This document shows positions 25,347-34,883 of a stretch of 54,419 nt of DNA, one piece after another. The notes beneath the pieces were generated by a model that was not told where the DNA came from, did no database searches, and saw only the letters and a program-made list of their open reading frames with translations. Both the position numbers and the translations under genes were made by a program. Origin of the DNA: Rhodohalobacter halophilus (lineage in GTDB: Bacteria; Bacteroidota; Rhodothermia; Balneolales; Balneolaceae); contig NZ_MDWE01000031.1 of NCBI RefSeq assembly GCF_001715195.1, forward strand, positions 1-54,419. The letters are read 5' to 3'. The first letter of the stretch is position 1; each line of letters begins with the position of its first letter.

Positions 25347-26552
25347 TTGAATTCAGAAGAGTCGAATCGAAGTCTTTTAAAAGATTTAAACTTATACATC
25401 ATATTCGGAGTCACACTCACGGCTGTAATGGGGGTCTCCAGTATAGCACCGGCATTCCCATCCATTGCCCGTTCACTTGATGTATCTTCCGATCAAATTG
25501 GGCTTTTGATTACATTTTTCACTCTTCCCGGAATCATCTTCACGCCCATTTTTGGAGTGCTTGCGGATCGGTACAACCGAAAGGTCATCCTGATTCCCTC
25601 CCTTTTTCTATTCGGAATTGCCGGAACAGCGTGTGCATTTGCCACCTCATTTGATCAGCTTCTGATGTTTCGTACTTTTCAGGGAACAGGGAGTGCTGCG
25701 TTAGGGGTACTCAATTTAACACTCATCGGCGATCTCTACTCCGGCAATAAACGGGCAACCGTTATGGGTTATAACGGTAGTGTTCTGAGCATCGGCACGG
25801 CGATGTATCCGGCTATTGGCGGAGCCCTTGCAATACTGGGTTGGCACTACCCATTTTTTCTGAGCCTGCTTGCCATACCGGTGGGGCTTTTTGCTCTCTT
25901 TTTTCTGAATCAGAACAGTGAAAAAAATGGATTGGGTATGAACCTCTACCTGAAGGAGGTGAAATCTGCCCTGATGTCTAAAATGGTTCTCGGGCTGTTT
26001 TTGGGCATGTTTCTCACGTTTATCATTCTCTACGGCGGATACATCACATTCTTCACCATCCTGTTGGATGAGAAATTTGCTAAAAGCTCGCTCGCCATTG
26101 GGGTTATTCTGTCCGGATCTTCCCTGGTAACCGCCATTACATCCGCGCAGCTTGGCAAACTTACTCAGCGATTCAGTGAAAAAAACCTGATCACAACCGC
26201 GGCCATTCTCTATACGTTGATTTTTCTCATCATCCCAATGGTTGATAACATCTGGTTTTTTATCCTTCCAATTTCACTTTTTGGTGTGGCACAGGGTATG
26301 AACATTCCGAGTATTCTCAACTTACTGACCGGCTATGCGCCCAAAGAGTTTCGGGCTGCATTTCTCTCTGTTAACTGGATGGTGATGAGAATAGGCCAGG
26401 CGGTCGGTCCATATATTCTTGGGCTCGTATATCTGCATATCAGCCTGGAAGGTACATTTTATGTAACGGCCATTGCAGGGGGCCTATTTGTTTTGGTGTG
26501 CTTGACTCTGATCCGTCCCGGTAAGCGAAAAGCGGAAATTACAACCAACTGA
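25347..26552 (+). CDS. MFS transporter
   Basis: A 401-residue major-facilitator protein with twelve hydrophobic segments. Motif A of the family is visible as GVLADRYNRKVIL after helix 2, and RTFQGTGSAALG matches motif B in helix 4, as in drug/proton antiporters of the 12-helix class. The start is TTG (25347), without an obvious ribosome-binding site. It is divergent from the OlsB-like gene (193 bases between, AT-rich, nothing else recognised) and its 3' end overlaps the convergent ABC ATPase gene by 14 bases. Substrate unknown. Confidence 0.9.
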   Translation: MNSEESNRSLLKDLNLYIIFGVTLTAVMGVSSIAPAFPSIARSLDVSSDQIGLLITFFTLPGIIFTPIFGVLADRYNRKVILIPSLFLFGIAGTACAFATSFDQLLMFRTFQGTGSAALGVLNLTLIGDLYSGNKRATVMGYNGSVLSIGTAMYPAIGGALAILGWHYPFFLSLLAIPVGLFALFFLNQNSEKNGLGMNLYLKEVKSALMSKMVLGLFLGMFLTFIILYGGYITFFTILLDEKFAKSSLAIGVILSGSSLVTAITSAQLGKLTQRFSEKNLITTAAILYTLIFLIIPMVDNIWFFILPISLFGVAQGMNIPSILNLLTGYAPKEFRAAFLSVNWMVMRIGQAVGPYILGLVYLHISLEGTFYVTAIAGGLFVLVCLTLIRPGKRKAEITTN

Positions 26553-27300
26553 GCGACTCCACACTGCGTCCGCCCGACTCCACATACTGTTCGAAAATCT
26601 CATTTAAATTGGAGTTTTTCTCCAGCTCTTTGCGTGTGGCTGAATCGAGATAAGCAAGGATTTTCCCTTTGTGCAGAATGGCGATATCGTCGCATAGATT
26701 TTCTACCACTTCAAGAATGTGGCTGGTGATAAAAATGGTTGTCCCCTTCTCTTTTAATCTTCGAATCACATTTTTCATACGTCCGATCGATATCACATCC
26801 ACGCTTTCAAACGGTTCATCCAGAAATAGCAGTTTGGGTTCTGTTAGAATAGCCGCACAAAACGCCAATTTTTTCCGGCTTCCTGAGGAAAGCTGCTTGG
26901 TTTTTACATGAGTAAATTCTGTGATCTCAAAATAGTCGAATAGGGATTTAATCTTTTCATTCAGCCCGTGAGATGCAATTCCGTACATCTCACAAACGTA
27001 TGTTATAAACTCATGAGAGGTGAAATTTTCGAATAGCAGAGGTGGCTGCAAAACAGATGCCACATCTTTTTTGATCTCAATTTCATTCGAGGAGTTGTAA
27101 CTCAATCCATTGATGATAATGGATCCCTCGTTGTAGTCGAGCAAGCCCGTTAATATTCCGATCAGCGTACTTTTACCTGCACCGTTGGGACCAATCAACC
27201 CAAAAATAGTTCCTGTTGGTACTTCCAGATCCAGCTCGGTCAGAACCGGTTCTTTGTCGTAAGCCTTTGTAAGTTTCTCAATAATCAGAGCTCGTTCCAT
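26539..27300 (-). CDS. ABC transporter ATP-binding protein
   Basis: A 253-residue ATPase subunit. Walker A is GPNGAGKST at residues 37-45, the signature is LSSGSRKKLAF, Walker B is KLLFLDEPFESVD, and the switch His lies in FITSHILEV. The sequence is of the class that drives ABC-2-like exporters. It overlaps the 3' end of the permease gene upstream by 16 bases and so is the last gene of a three-gene operon with two paralogous permeases. Confidence 0.94.
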   Translation of the reverse strand: MERALIIEKLTKAYDKEPVLTELDLEVPTGTIFGLIGPNGAGKSTLIGILTGLLDYNEGSIIINGLSYNSSNEIEIKKDVASVLQPPLLFENFTSHEFITYVCEMYGIASHGLNEKIKSLFDYFEITEFTHVKTKQLSSGSRKKLAFCAAILTEPKLLFLDEPFESVDVISIGRMKNVIRRLKEKGTTIFITSHILEVVENLCDDIAILHKGKILAYLDSATRKELEKNSNLNEIFEQYVESGGRSVESLSWL

Positions 27301-28826
27301 AGCTGGGGGATCACTTTTTCATTAAAAGAGTCAGATACACTTTGTAGCTTTTTAATATACAGAAACAGCAGTATTAGATTACCGGCAAGAAGTGCCGTAA
27401 TGTGAAACCACTGTAAATTCTCCAAAACGGGGAATGTTATCATTCCAATTAGCACTACGATAAACATACCCGTAAAATTCACGGAAGCGGGCACAACCGG
27501 ATTTGATACAGACATCAGACTCACGTCTTCAATTTTTTTATAATTGGTCATAGAGCTTTGAAAAACGTAGTGTGCAAAAACCAGTGTGATGAAGATTACC
27601 CCGATAAAAACCTGTAGCATGGTTACAGCAGAGTAGTATAAAAATGGAATAAAAATAAGCACTGAGAGCAATCCTGCGGCCGTAATCTTAAAAGCCGTAT
27701 GCAGGCGCTCCCGAATAATTTGACCGCGCTGTATGGGAGCCTGAAGGGTTAACAGCAATTCACGATTTTCGAAACCGAACATATTTGCCATCAGCACCAT
27801 TAAGAAAATTACCGGAATTAGAGACAGTAAAATAGATGTCATAAAACCACCGTTTTCTGTTCCGGTTGAGATAAAAATGATGTATGGAATAACAAAGAAA
27901 TAGGTGAGAAGAATCTGGGTTTTACTGAATGGGTGTTTCCAGACAGAGTAGAAATATTTCCCGCCATGGAGCCCAAGCCATTTGATAAAAAGCCGAACCC
28001 CGCTGTTCTCTTTGTCATTCGATTCACTTGATGCGGGTGTTAAAAGGGCACGCTCGGTTTGTAGGTAAAGATCTCGTTGAAGAAGAAAGCCACAGATCAA
28101 AACCGTAACAAACGTTACGAGTACGTTGAGCTGCCCCGGGGTCCAGATGGCGGAAGAGTAGATCACCATTCCGGGAGTGTAAACCAGCCAGTTATTTACA
28201 ATGGGAGCATAAACATCAGGCTTGGCAAAATACTGACTCAAATCAATTTGAACGAGAAAAATGAGAAAAAGCATTGCAAGCATCCCATAAAGCCCGTTAA
28301 TTCTATTTGAATTCCCTGCTGTAAACCTTTTAAATCTCCACTTGATGGCATTAATCAGTCCGTAGTTGAGCACAATGAGAATGGATACCATAATGGCCTG
28401 AATAATTGTGGTTGCCATCAAACCCAGATAAATAAACCAGAATAGGTTAAAAAGTAGGTTTACCGGGTGTAAAAATCCGGCAATATTCATGTAGTTGATT
28501 AGCCTGTGCAGAGGCATGCCCATAGCTAAGAGCTTTCGGTTATCATTAAGGCGAAGGCGGCTGATCTTTGTATAGAAAAGCTGGGCAAACCAGACCAGAT
28601 TAATAAAAAGCAGATGGATCATATACTGAACTTCTGCCGTATACCAAGGGAACTGTTCCTGTACAGCAGCGTGATCGGAAGCGAATATCAATGTAAATCC
28701 AACACCTACAAATTGCCCAAATACCAATAAGAGAAAAAGGGAGTAAAAAAGAATTGCTCCAATTTCTACAGCGCGCAGGGATCGCCACCAAAGTTTCCCG
28801 TTAAGTTCAAGAAATAATCTTGTCAT
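27285..28826 (-). CDS. ABC exporter permease, paralog 2
   Basis: A 513-residue polytopic protein with about ten to twelve hydrophobic segments and no signal peptide. I do not recognise a named family, but it is homologous to the gene just upstream: both carry the block MANMFGFENRELLLTLQAP, or in the partner MANLFGYEHREFLLHLQLP, followed by a basic ERLH/ERVL stretch. This region may be the coupling helix that contacts the ATPase; that is inference. The N-terminus (LFLELNGKLWWRSLRAVE) is also shared in layout. It overlaps the ATPase gene by 16 bases and lies 28 bases after the partner permease. Confidence 0.8.
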   Translation of the reverse strand: MTRLFLELNGKLWWRSLRAVEIGAILFYSLFLLLVFGQFVGVGFTLIFASDHAAVQEQFPWYTAEVQYMIHLLFINLVWFAQLFYTKISRLRLNDNRKLLAMGMPLHRLINYMNIAGFLHPVNLLFNLFWFIYLGLMATTIIQAIMVSILIVLNYGLINAIKWRFKRFTAGNSNRINGLYGMLAMLFLIFLVQIDLSQYFAKPDVYAPIVNNWLVYTPGMVIYSSAIWTPGQLNVLVTFVTVLICGFLLQRDLYLQTERALLTPASSESNDKENSGVRLFIKWLGLHGGKYFYSVWKHPFSKTQILLTYFFVIPYIIFISTGTENGGFMTSILLSLIPVIFLMVLMANMFGFENRELLLTLQAPIQRGQIIRERLHTAFKITAAGLLSVLIFIPFLYYSAVTMLQVFIGVIFITLVFAHYVFQSSMTNYKKIEDVSLMSVSNPVVPASVNFTGMFIVVLIGMITFPVLENLQWFHITALLAGNLILLFLYIKKLQSVSDSFNEKVIPQLWNEL

Positions 28827-28854
28827 GAGATTGAGAACACATTAAACCCGATAA

Positions 28855-30405
28855 TCAATAGTCGCTCCAAAGCTGATTCAAAATCTTATTTTTGAATGCT
28901 TTGGAAAGCAGATCAAAATTAAGCCATAAGTAGATACTGATTGCGCCGATCAGCCCAGTCATCACCCATAACCGATAGGGGTGCCATTCGCCAAGCGGAA
29001 CAAAAACCGTGTAACCGAGAATGAATATCGCGGATGACATTGTAAAAGTCACTTTTTGTGGAATTACAGGGTGCTTGAAGCTAAATGAGCTGTAACTCGC
29101 CTGCTGATATTGATAAAATGAACTCCACAAAAAAATCAGCATGAAACATACAAAAAAGAATGTATTTGCAATATAGATGGAGAAAACGGACCCGAGCTGT
29201 GGCAGGTAGATCAGCTCAAAGATGGTTATTGCGTAAAAAATAAAGAGTGGCACAACAATGATCCCCAGCACCCTCTCTTTTAATTGACGCTCAAATGGAA
29301 CCGGGAGCTGCAGATGAAGCAAAAACTCACGGTGCTCATATCCGAACAGGTTGGCCATCACCATACCGAGAAGCGCCACCGGAATGGCTGCCAGCATGGT
29401 TGTAATCAAGATTGTAGAAATTACACCGAAATCAACCAGCAGAAGCAGCGGTATATACACAAGCGGAATGAGGGCAATTGCGAACACCTGCAGCTTGTTG
29501 TACGGGTGAGTCATCACGTAGTAGTAGTACTTTCCTGCATTGCTGCCTAACCACTTTTTTAAAAAGCGAAGAAGTGAACCTGCTTCCCGGCGAAGCTTAA
29601 TGGCAGGGGGCTTCATCAAACCTTCTTTTGTTTTGTAGTAGTGATCACGAAAAATGAGAAAGGTCAGCGTAAAAAGGAATCCAAACAGAACGGTGGTAAG
29701 AAGCGGCTCATGGGAGTAAGATGCGGATTTCAGGAGGAGCCCTCCGGGCAACCAGTAAAAAAGTTCTATGAAACCTGTAAAATGCTCTGCAAATTGCCCG
29801 ATAACTGATTCCGGTCTTCGTGAAAAAATAGTCAGCAATGAAATCACCCCGAACACAATAAAAATAAAGCTGAAAACGATGATTCTGAATCGTTTTTCCA
29901 CCATCCGAAGAAACCGGTGTTTGATGGAGAATATCATCCCGTAATTGAGCAGAACCGCCGTAACCAGAATAGGGATGTTCCATCCGCTATTGACCTGAAG
30001 TGAGAGAAAAACAAGCCAGGTGATGTTGTAGATCATATTTACCGGGTGGTAAAGCGCCATCAGGTTAAGATGCCAGGAGAGTTTACCTGCCGGATAACCA
30101 AATGAGAGCAGCTTTCGATTCTGTTCCATGTTGAGCAGACGGGTACTCGTAAATGAAAAGTGCAGAATCCAGAAAACGTTCGCAAACACAAGGATGATAA
30201 GCTGATGAATTTCTGGAGTGAGCCATGGCAGATCGACTGCAAGTTCTGCGGTTGAGTCGAGAAAAATGACAACTACTGCCGAACCCATTAAATTCACTGT
30301 CATTACAATCAAAAACAGACTATACCCAATCAGAAGAATTGTCTGAAACGTCGTCAGTTTCGACAAAAACAGTTTCCAGTTTAGGTATAGAAGTTTTGTA
30401 ATCAT
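28855..30405 (-). CDS. ABC exporter permease, paralog 1
   Basis: A 516-residue polytopic membrane protein, first gene of the exporter operon. It resembles the next permease along its whole length, including the NLFGYEHREFLLHLQLP block at about residues 355-371, and begins with ITKLLYLNWKLFLSKL, a short cytosolic amphipathic entry typical of ABC-2-like permeases. Two paralogous permeases with one ATPase suggest a heterodimeric transmembrane unit. Substrate is unknown. A terminator for the upstream barrel gene lies just before it, so it is probably a separate transcript. Confidence 0.8.
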   Translation of the reverse strand: MITKLLYLNWKLFLSKLTTFQTILLIGYSLFLIVMTVNLMGSAVVVIFLDSTAELAVDLPWLTPEIHQLIILVFANVFWILHFSFTSTRLLNMEQNRKLLSFGYPAGKLSWHLNLMALYHPVNMIYNITWLVFLSLQVNSGWNIPILVTAVLLNYGMIFSIKHRFLRMVEKRFRIIVFSFIFIVFGVISLLTIFSRRPESVIGQFAEHFTGFIELFYWLPGGLLLKSASYSHEPLLTTVLFGFLFTLTFLIFRDHYYKTKEGLMKPPAIKLRREAGSLLRFLKKWLGSNAGKYYYYVMTHPYNKLQVFAIALIPLVYIPLLLLVDFGVISTILITTMLAAIPVALLGMVMANLFGYEHREFLLHLQLPVPFERQLKERVLGIIVVPLFIFYAITIFELIYLPQLGSVFSIYIANTFFFVCFMLIFLWSSFYQYQQASYSSFSFKHPVIPQKVTFTMSSAIFILGYTVFVPLGEWHPYRLWVMTGLIGAISIYLWLNFDLLSKAFKNKILNQLWSDY

Positions 30406-30453
30406 GAAGTTGGCATGGGGTATATCAGCTACCGGTTCTCGATATCAAAAAGA

Positions 30454-30484
30454 CAAAAAAGCCCCGAAATAGATTCCGGGGCTT
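30454..30484 (-). terminator. intrinsic terminator after the barrel gene
   Basis: AAGCCCCG (30459-30466) pairs with CGGGGCTT (30477-30484). On the minus strand the stem is followed by TTTTTTGTC. It lies 28 bases beyond the stop of the barrel gene that ends at 30513. Confidence 0.85.
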
Positions 30485-30512
30485 ACAGTTAAAAAGATAA
30501 ATCGGCCAGCTC

Positions 30513-31130
30513 TTAAAACATGATGCCCAAGGCAATTGAGAAGACTGCATTACGATCACTGTCCACATCACTGTCATCCCATACCGATGTAAATCCATAA
30601 CTGTAACGTGCAGTTGCATTCAACTTAGTTAAGCCAAGGTTAAAATCCAGACCAAGAGCTCCTACGCCACCAAACTCTGTACCTTTAATGCCATCGCTAA
30701 TATCATCAGTTTGGGTTACACCTCCGCTGCTGAACTCCTCTTCGGCATTAACATTAAATCCAAGGTAAGGGCCCACAGCTAAACTTGGAGTAATGGGTCC
30801 GGGAGGGCCCAATTGAAATTTAGCCATCACAGGCACTTCAATATAATCCAGCTTTATTTTTGATTCGAAATTATCCCCACTTAATTCGGCACCTTTTTGG
30901 CTATAGTAAACCCCGCTCTCTACACCGAATGGAAGTGCCGGTACATTAATATCTAAAACAGCTCCCAATAGTATCCCGGTTTTGGCGTCCGGCTCAAAAT
31001 CTGAACCATGCAGATTTGAAATATTCATCCCGGCTTTCAGCCCGAAACTTACCGGACTCTGGGCGTGCACAGATTGTGCCATTACGGTTGTTATAAAAAT
31101 TACAACCAGCAGGCTTGTTAGCTTTCTCAT
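30513..31130 (-). CDS. outer-membrane beta-barrel protein (OMP_b-brl / PorT-like), paralog A
   Basis: The start is ATG 31130, directly after GAGGAAAGAC; an ORF extension to 31184 is not needed. The 205-residue product has a signal peptide, MRKLTSLLVVIFITTVMAQS followed by VHAQ, and then alternating strands: VSFGLKAGMNISNLHG, ILLGAVLDINV, GVESGVYYSQKGA, LDYIEVPVMAKFQL. This is the usual pattern of the eight-stranded porin-family barrels of Bacteroidota, whose functions are mostly unknown. A paralog lies 124 bases upstream. A terminator follows. Confidence 0.85.
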   Translation of the reverse strand: MRKLTSLLVVIFITTVMAQSVHAQSPVSFGLKAGMNISNLHGSDFEPDAKTGILLGAVLDINVPALPFGVESGVYYSQKGAELSGDNFESKIKLDYIEVPVMAKFQLGPPGPITPSLAVGPYLGFNVNAEEEFSSGGVTQTDDISDGIKGTEFGGVGALGLDFNLGLTKLNATARYSYGFTSVWDDSDVDSDRNAVFSIALGIMF

Positions 31131-31254
31131 GTCTTTCCTCTGTCGTTTTATGTGATTTGTTTTACTTAGGATCGTTTCCCTCAACCTTTGTTACAACAAT
31201 AAATCAATTTCGGTCATTAAAACAAAGATTTACATGATCTTCTCAGCCAAAATC

Positions 31255-31857
31255 TTAATTACTGCTGCTCGGAAGACTAATCCCAAACGTAATGGCAAAT
31301 ACACGATGTTTTCCATCTCTGTCGGTAAATGCATTGGCAAGACCAAAGTTGTACCTCGCATCCATAGTAAAGATGGAATTTCCAACTTCGATATCAACTC
31401 CGCCACCGAAAGATAGCCCATAATCAACCTGTTCAGTTTGACTTTCGATGTTTGTGCTTCCGCCAAACAACCCTCCGGTACCGCCATCCTGTTCTGCAAG
31501 CAATCTTAAACCTGCATACGGACCGGCAAACAAGTTTGGCTCAACAGTTGTATTTTGATTCATTGCGAATTTAAAGAGTACGGGTATTTGCAGATAATCT
31601 ATCCTCACTTCATTATTATCTACTTTTCCACCCTGTTGACTATACATGATTTCGGGCTGAATTGAGAGAGGTGAGTCTGGAATCCCAAATTTTGCAAACC
31701 CTCCTACAACAAAGCCAGTCCGGCTGTCATATCCGTCGCTCATTGTTGCAAAGTTTAATCCGCCTTTAGCGCCGGTTTTGACGGCATCTTGTGCATTGGC
31801 TTGAAATGAAAGAAGTGTCATTAAAACAAACGTGATTATCGTAACTGCTTTTTTCAT
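31255..31857 (-). CDS. outer-membrane beta-barrel protein (OMP_b-brl / PorT-like), paralog B
   Basis: A 200-residue protein with signal peptide MKKAVTIITFVLMTLLSFQA ending NAQ, then barrel strands similar in order to the neighbouring protein: TGAKGGLNFATMSDG, GFVVGGFAKFGI, SIQPEIMYSQQGG, RIDYLQIPVLFKF, NLFAGPYAGLRLL. The two genes are a tandem duplication that has diverged. The intergenic 124 bases show no terminator, so they may be co-transcribed, although the second gene has its own strong ribosome-binding site. Confidence 0.85.
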   Translation of the reverse strand: MKKAVTIITFVLMTLLSFQANAQDAVKTGAKGGLNFATMSDGYDSRTGFVVGGFAKFGIPDSPLSIQPEIMYSQQGGKVDNNEVRIDYLQIPVLFKFAMNQNTTVEPNLFAGPYAGLRLLAEQDGGTGGLFGGSTNIESQTEQVDYGLSFGGGVDIEVGNSIFTMDARYNFGLANAFTDRDGKHRVFAITFGISLPSSSN

Positions 31858-31950
31858 AATGTTTTACTGGATTGGTTAACTGTTTGTTACTCAATGCATA
31901 AAACTTAAGAAATTGAAGAATGTTTCAACATCCCTGTTTGAAAAAGCTAA

Positions 31951-34767
31951 CTACAAAATTTCCTTCAGAAAACGGCCGGTGTGGCTCTCTTCAATGGTTG
32001 CGATCTCTTCAGGTGTTCCGGTTCCAACTACCTGTCCACCGCCAAATCCACCTTCCGGGCCAATATCGATAATCCAGTCAGCCGATTTAATCACATCCAG
32101 GTTATGTTCAATAATAATCACCGAATGGCCCTGATTCACAAGATCGTTAAACGACTTCAGCAGTTTGGCGATATCCTCAAAATGGAGTCCGGTGGTTGGT
32201 TCATCAAAAAAGTAGAGTGTGTGCTCATTGTTGGTCTTGGATAAGAATTTTGCCAGCTTCACACGCTGAGCTTCGCCTCCCGATAGCGTTGTGGCACTTT
32301 GTCCCAGTTTCAAATATCCGAGACCAACATCATCCAGTGGCTGTAGTTTATTCACAATCGATGACTCATCCACAAAAAAGTCGATGGCATCGCTTACACT
32401 CATTTCCAAGACATCGTGAATGTTCTTTCCCCGATATTTCACCTGCAGAATCTCTTTCCTGAAACGTGTGCCGCCACACTCCTCACATACCAGTTCGATG
32501 TCGGCCATAAACTGCATTTCAATCTTCTGAACACCTTCGCCCTGACACGCTTCACATCGCCCGCCCGGCACGTTGAAGGAGAAATGTCCCGGTGTATAAC
32601 CCATAATTTTTGACTGCCGCGTATTGGCAAACAGGTCGCGGATTCCATCAAAAGCTTTGGTATAGGTAGCCGGATTTGATCGAGTGGAACGCCCGATCGG
32701 GCTCTGATCCACCATCTCCACTGCTTCAACATGGCGCAGCCCGCTCAGTTTTCGATGACGACCAATCTTCTCCTTCCAGGTTCCCAGCTCATTTTGGATG
32801 GATGCGTAAAGCGTATCATGCACCAGGGTTGATTTTCCGGAGCCGGAAACGCCCGTTACACAAACCAGTTTACCAAGAGGAAACTCCACATCTATACTTT
32901 TCAAATTGTGCTCGAAGGCTCCCTCAACCAGCAACGCTTTTCCGTTACCTTTCCTCCTCTTTTCAGGCACAGGTATCTCCTTCGCTCCACTCAGATACTT
33001 TCCGGTCAGGGTCTTTGCTTTCAGCAGCTTGTCATAAGGGCCGCTAAACACCACTTCACCGCCGTAACTTCCGGCAAAGGGGCCTATGTCGATTATGTTA
33101 TCCGCCGACTTGATCATCTCGGGATCGTGCTCCACAACCAGTACCGTATTTCCGATATCCCGAAGCGATTTTAGAATATTGATCAGTCGGTCGTTGTCTC
33201 TGGGGTGAAGCCCGATGGTTGGCTCATCCAGAACATACAGACTCCCGATCAAGGAACTCCCAAGCGAGTTGGCCAGGCTGATGCGCTGAGATTCACCACC
33301 ACTTAGCGTATTTGTAAGACGATCGAGCGTGAGGTAGTCGAGCCCAACTTCGTCCAGGTACTTGAGCCGTTTTCGGATCTCATACAGTATCTGTCCGGCT
33401 ACCGCCTGTTCAAATTCCGTGAGAGTAAGATCATTAAAATATTCCCTTGCATGACCGATGGTCATCTCTGAAACCTCACCAATGTGAAGCTCGCCCACTT
33501 TCACATAAAGAGCATCTTTTCGCACACGGAAGCCCTCACAGTCCGGGCAGCGGCTATAACCACGGTATCGAGAGTAGAGCACTCGCATGTGAACTTTATA
33601 GAACTGGCTCTTTACATCTTCAAAAAATCCATGGATTCCGGCATAGCCATCTTTCCCATGCCACAATATTCGCCTGGTTTTCTTATCGAGATCTTTATAT
33701 GGCACATCGATTGGAAGTTGCTCTTTCGCCGCCACCTTTATAAAATCCTTCAGATATTTACTGAACTTTGGCGAATCGAACGGGGCAACGGCACCGCCAC
33801 GAATGGTCTTATCGTGATCGGGAATGACCAGATCTTCATCGATTCCTGCCACGCGGCCAAAACCTTCGCAGGTGTCGCAGGCGCCAAACGGGTTGTTAAA
33901 TGAAAACATCTGCGGAGTCGGCTCCAGAAACTCCAACCCGTCGCGTTCAAACCGCTCACTGAACGGGAACTCTTTACCATCTCTTACCTTGATTGAGCAG
34001 CGGCCGTTGCCTTCCCTGAATGCGGTTTCAATGGAGTCGGCCAGCCGGCTTCGTCCGTCGTCATCTTTTTTCAGGGCGAGGCGGTCAACCAAAACCCGGA
34101 ACTCTTTCGGCTTGATCTTTTTCGGATCCACATCATTACCGCTTAAGTCCACCATCTGCTCGTCATCCAGCTTCAACAGACGCGTAAAACCCTTTTCCTT
34201 CATCACTGCGAGCTGCTCTTCCATTTTTCTTCCCTCTCTCAAATCGAGCGGAAAAAGAACATAAAATTTGGTCTTCTCCTCAAGCTCATCATACAGCTCT
34301 TTGATGATCGTTTCGGGGGTATCCTTTTGAACCTGCTTTCCCGACTTCGGCGAGATCGTTTTTCCAATTCTCGCAAAAAGGAGTCGTACATAGTCATAAA
34401 TCTCTGTAGAAGTCCCAACTGTAGACCTCGGATTACTGCTGGTTGTTTTTTGTTGAATAGCCATCGCAGGAGAGATTCCCTGCATAAAATCGACATCGGG
34501 TTTATCCATCCGTTCCAGAAACTGGCGGGCATAACTCGATAAACTCTCCACATAGCGGCGCTGACCTTCGGCGTAGATCGTATCAAATGCCAGGCTCGAC
34601 TTCCCCGAACCGGACACACCGGTCACCACTGTTAGTTTATTCCGGGGAATTTCTACATCGATATTTTTGAGATTGTGAACCCTGGCACCCTTAACAACAA
34701 TGGGACGATCTGAAGTTGGGGTACCGTTTTTTGAAATTGCTTTTTTTTCGATAGCTGATTCGCTCAT
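31951..34767 (-). CDS. uvrA: excinuclease ABC subunit A (UvrA)
   Basis: A 938-residue DNA-damage recognition ATPase of nucleotide excision repair, forming a dimer that loads UvrB. It has two ABC cassettes: Walker A sites at residues 50-57 (GVSGSGKS) and again [10 protein letters not shown] in the second half; signatures [12 protein letters not shown] and [12 protein letters not shown]; Walker B sites [11 protein letters not shown] and [10 protein letters not shown]. Zinc-module cysteines are seen in CDTCEGF/CPDCEGF and [16 protein letters not shown]. The length is standard. It stands alone, followed by a 935-base gap upstream of its start. Confidence 0.98.
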   Translation of the reverse strand: MSESAIEKKAISKNGTPTSDRPIVVKGARVHNLKNIDVEIPRNKLTVVTGVSGSGKSSLAFDTIYAEGQRRYVESLSSYARQFLERMDKPDVDFMQGISPAMAIQQKTTSSNPRSTVGTSTEIYDYVRLLFARIGKTISPKSGKQVQKDTPETIIKELYDELEEKTKFYVLFPLDLREGRKMEEQLAVMKEKGFTRLLKLDDEQMVDLSGNDVDPKKIKPKEFRVLVDRLALKKDDDGRSRLADSIETAFREGNGRCSIKVRDGKEFPFSERFERDGLEFLEPTPQMFSFNNPFGACDTCEGFGRVAGIDEDLVIPDHDKTIRGGAVAPFDSPKFSKYLKDFIKVAAKEQLPIDVPYKDLDKKTRRILWHGKDGYAGIHGFFEDVKSQFYKVHMRVLYSRYRGYSRCPDCEGFRVRKDALYVKVGELHIGEVSEMTIGHAREYFNDLTLTEFEQAVAGQILYEIRKRLKYLDEVGLDYLTLDRLTNTLSGGESQRISLANSLGSSLIGSLYVLDEPTIGLHPRDNDRLINILKSLRDIGNTVLVVEHDPEMIKSADNIIDIGPFAGSYGGEVVFSGPYDKLLKAKTLTGKYLSGAKEIPVPEKRRKGNGKALLVEGAFEHNLKSIDVEFPLGKLVCVTGVSGSGKSTLVHDTLYASIQNELGTWKEKIGRHRKLSGLRHVEAVEMVDQSPIGRSTRSNPATYTKAFDGIRDLFANTRQSKIMGYTPGHFSFNVPGGRCEACQGEGVQKIEMQFMADIELVCEECGGTRFRKEILQVKYRGKNIHDVLEMSVSDAIDFFVDESSIVNKLQPLDDVGLGYLKLGQSATTLSGGEAQRVKLAKFLSKTNNEHTLYFFDEPTTGLHFEDIAKLLKSFNDLVNQGHSVIIIEHNLDVIKSADWIIDIGPEGGFGGGQVVGTGTPEEIATIEESHTGRFLKEIL

Positions 34768-34883
34768 GAAGCGTGGTTTAGATGATTCCGAAAACGTGTA
34801 AAAATACGAAACTATTTACCCGAATGGCAGAATGATTGGTAACAAATATTCTTTAACAATCAGATCAGCCTGGTGCGTTCGAT

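Noticed and set aside
32676-33047. 123-residue plus-strand open frame opposite uvrA
   Set aside because: Antisense to conserved UvrA; composition reflects the reversed codons of the ATPase.
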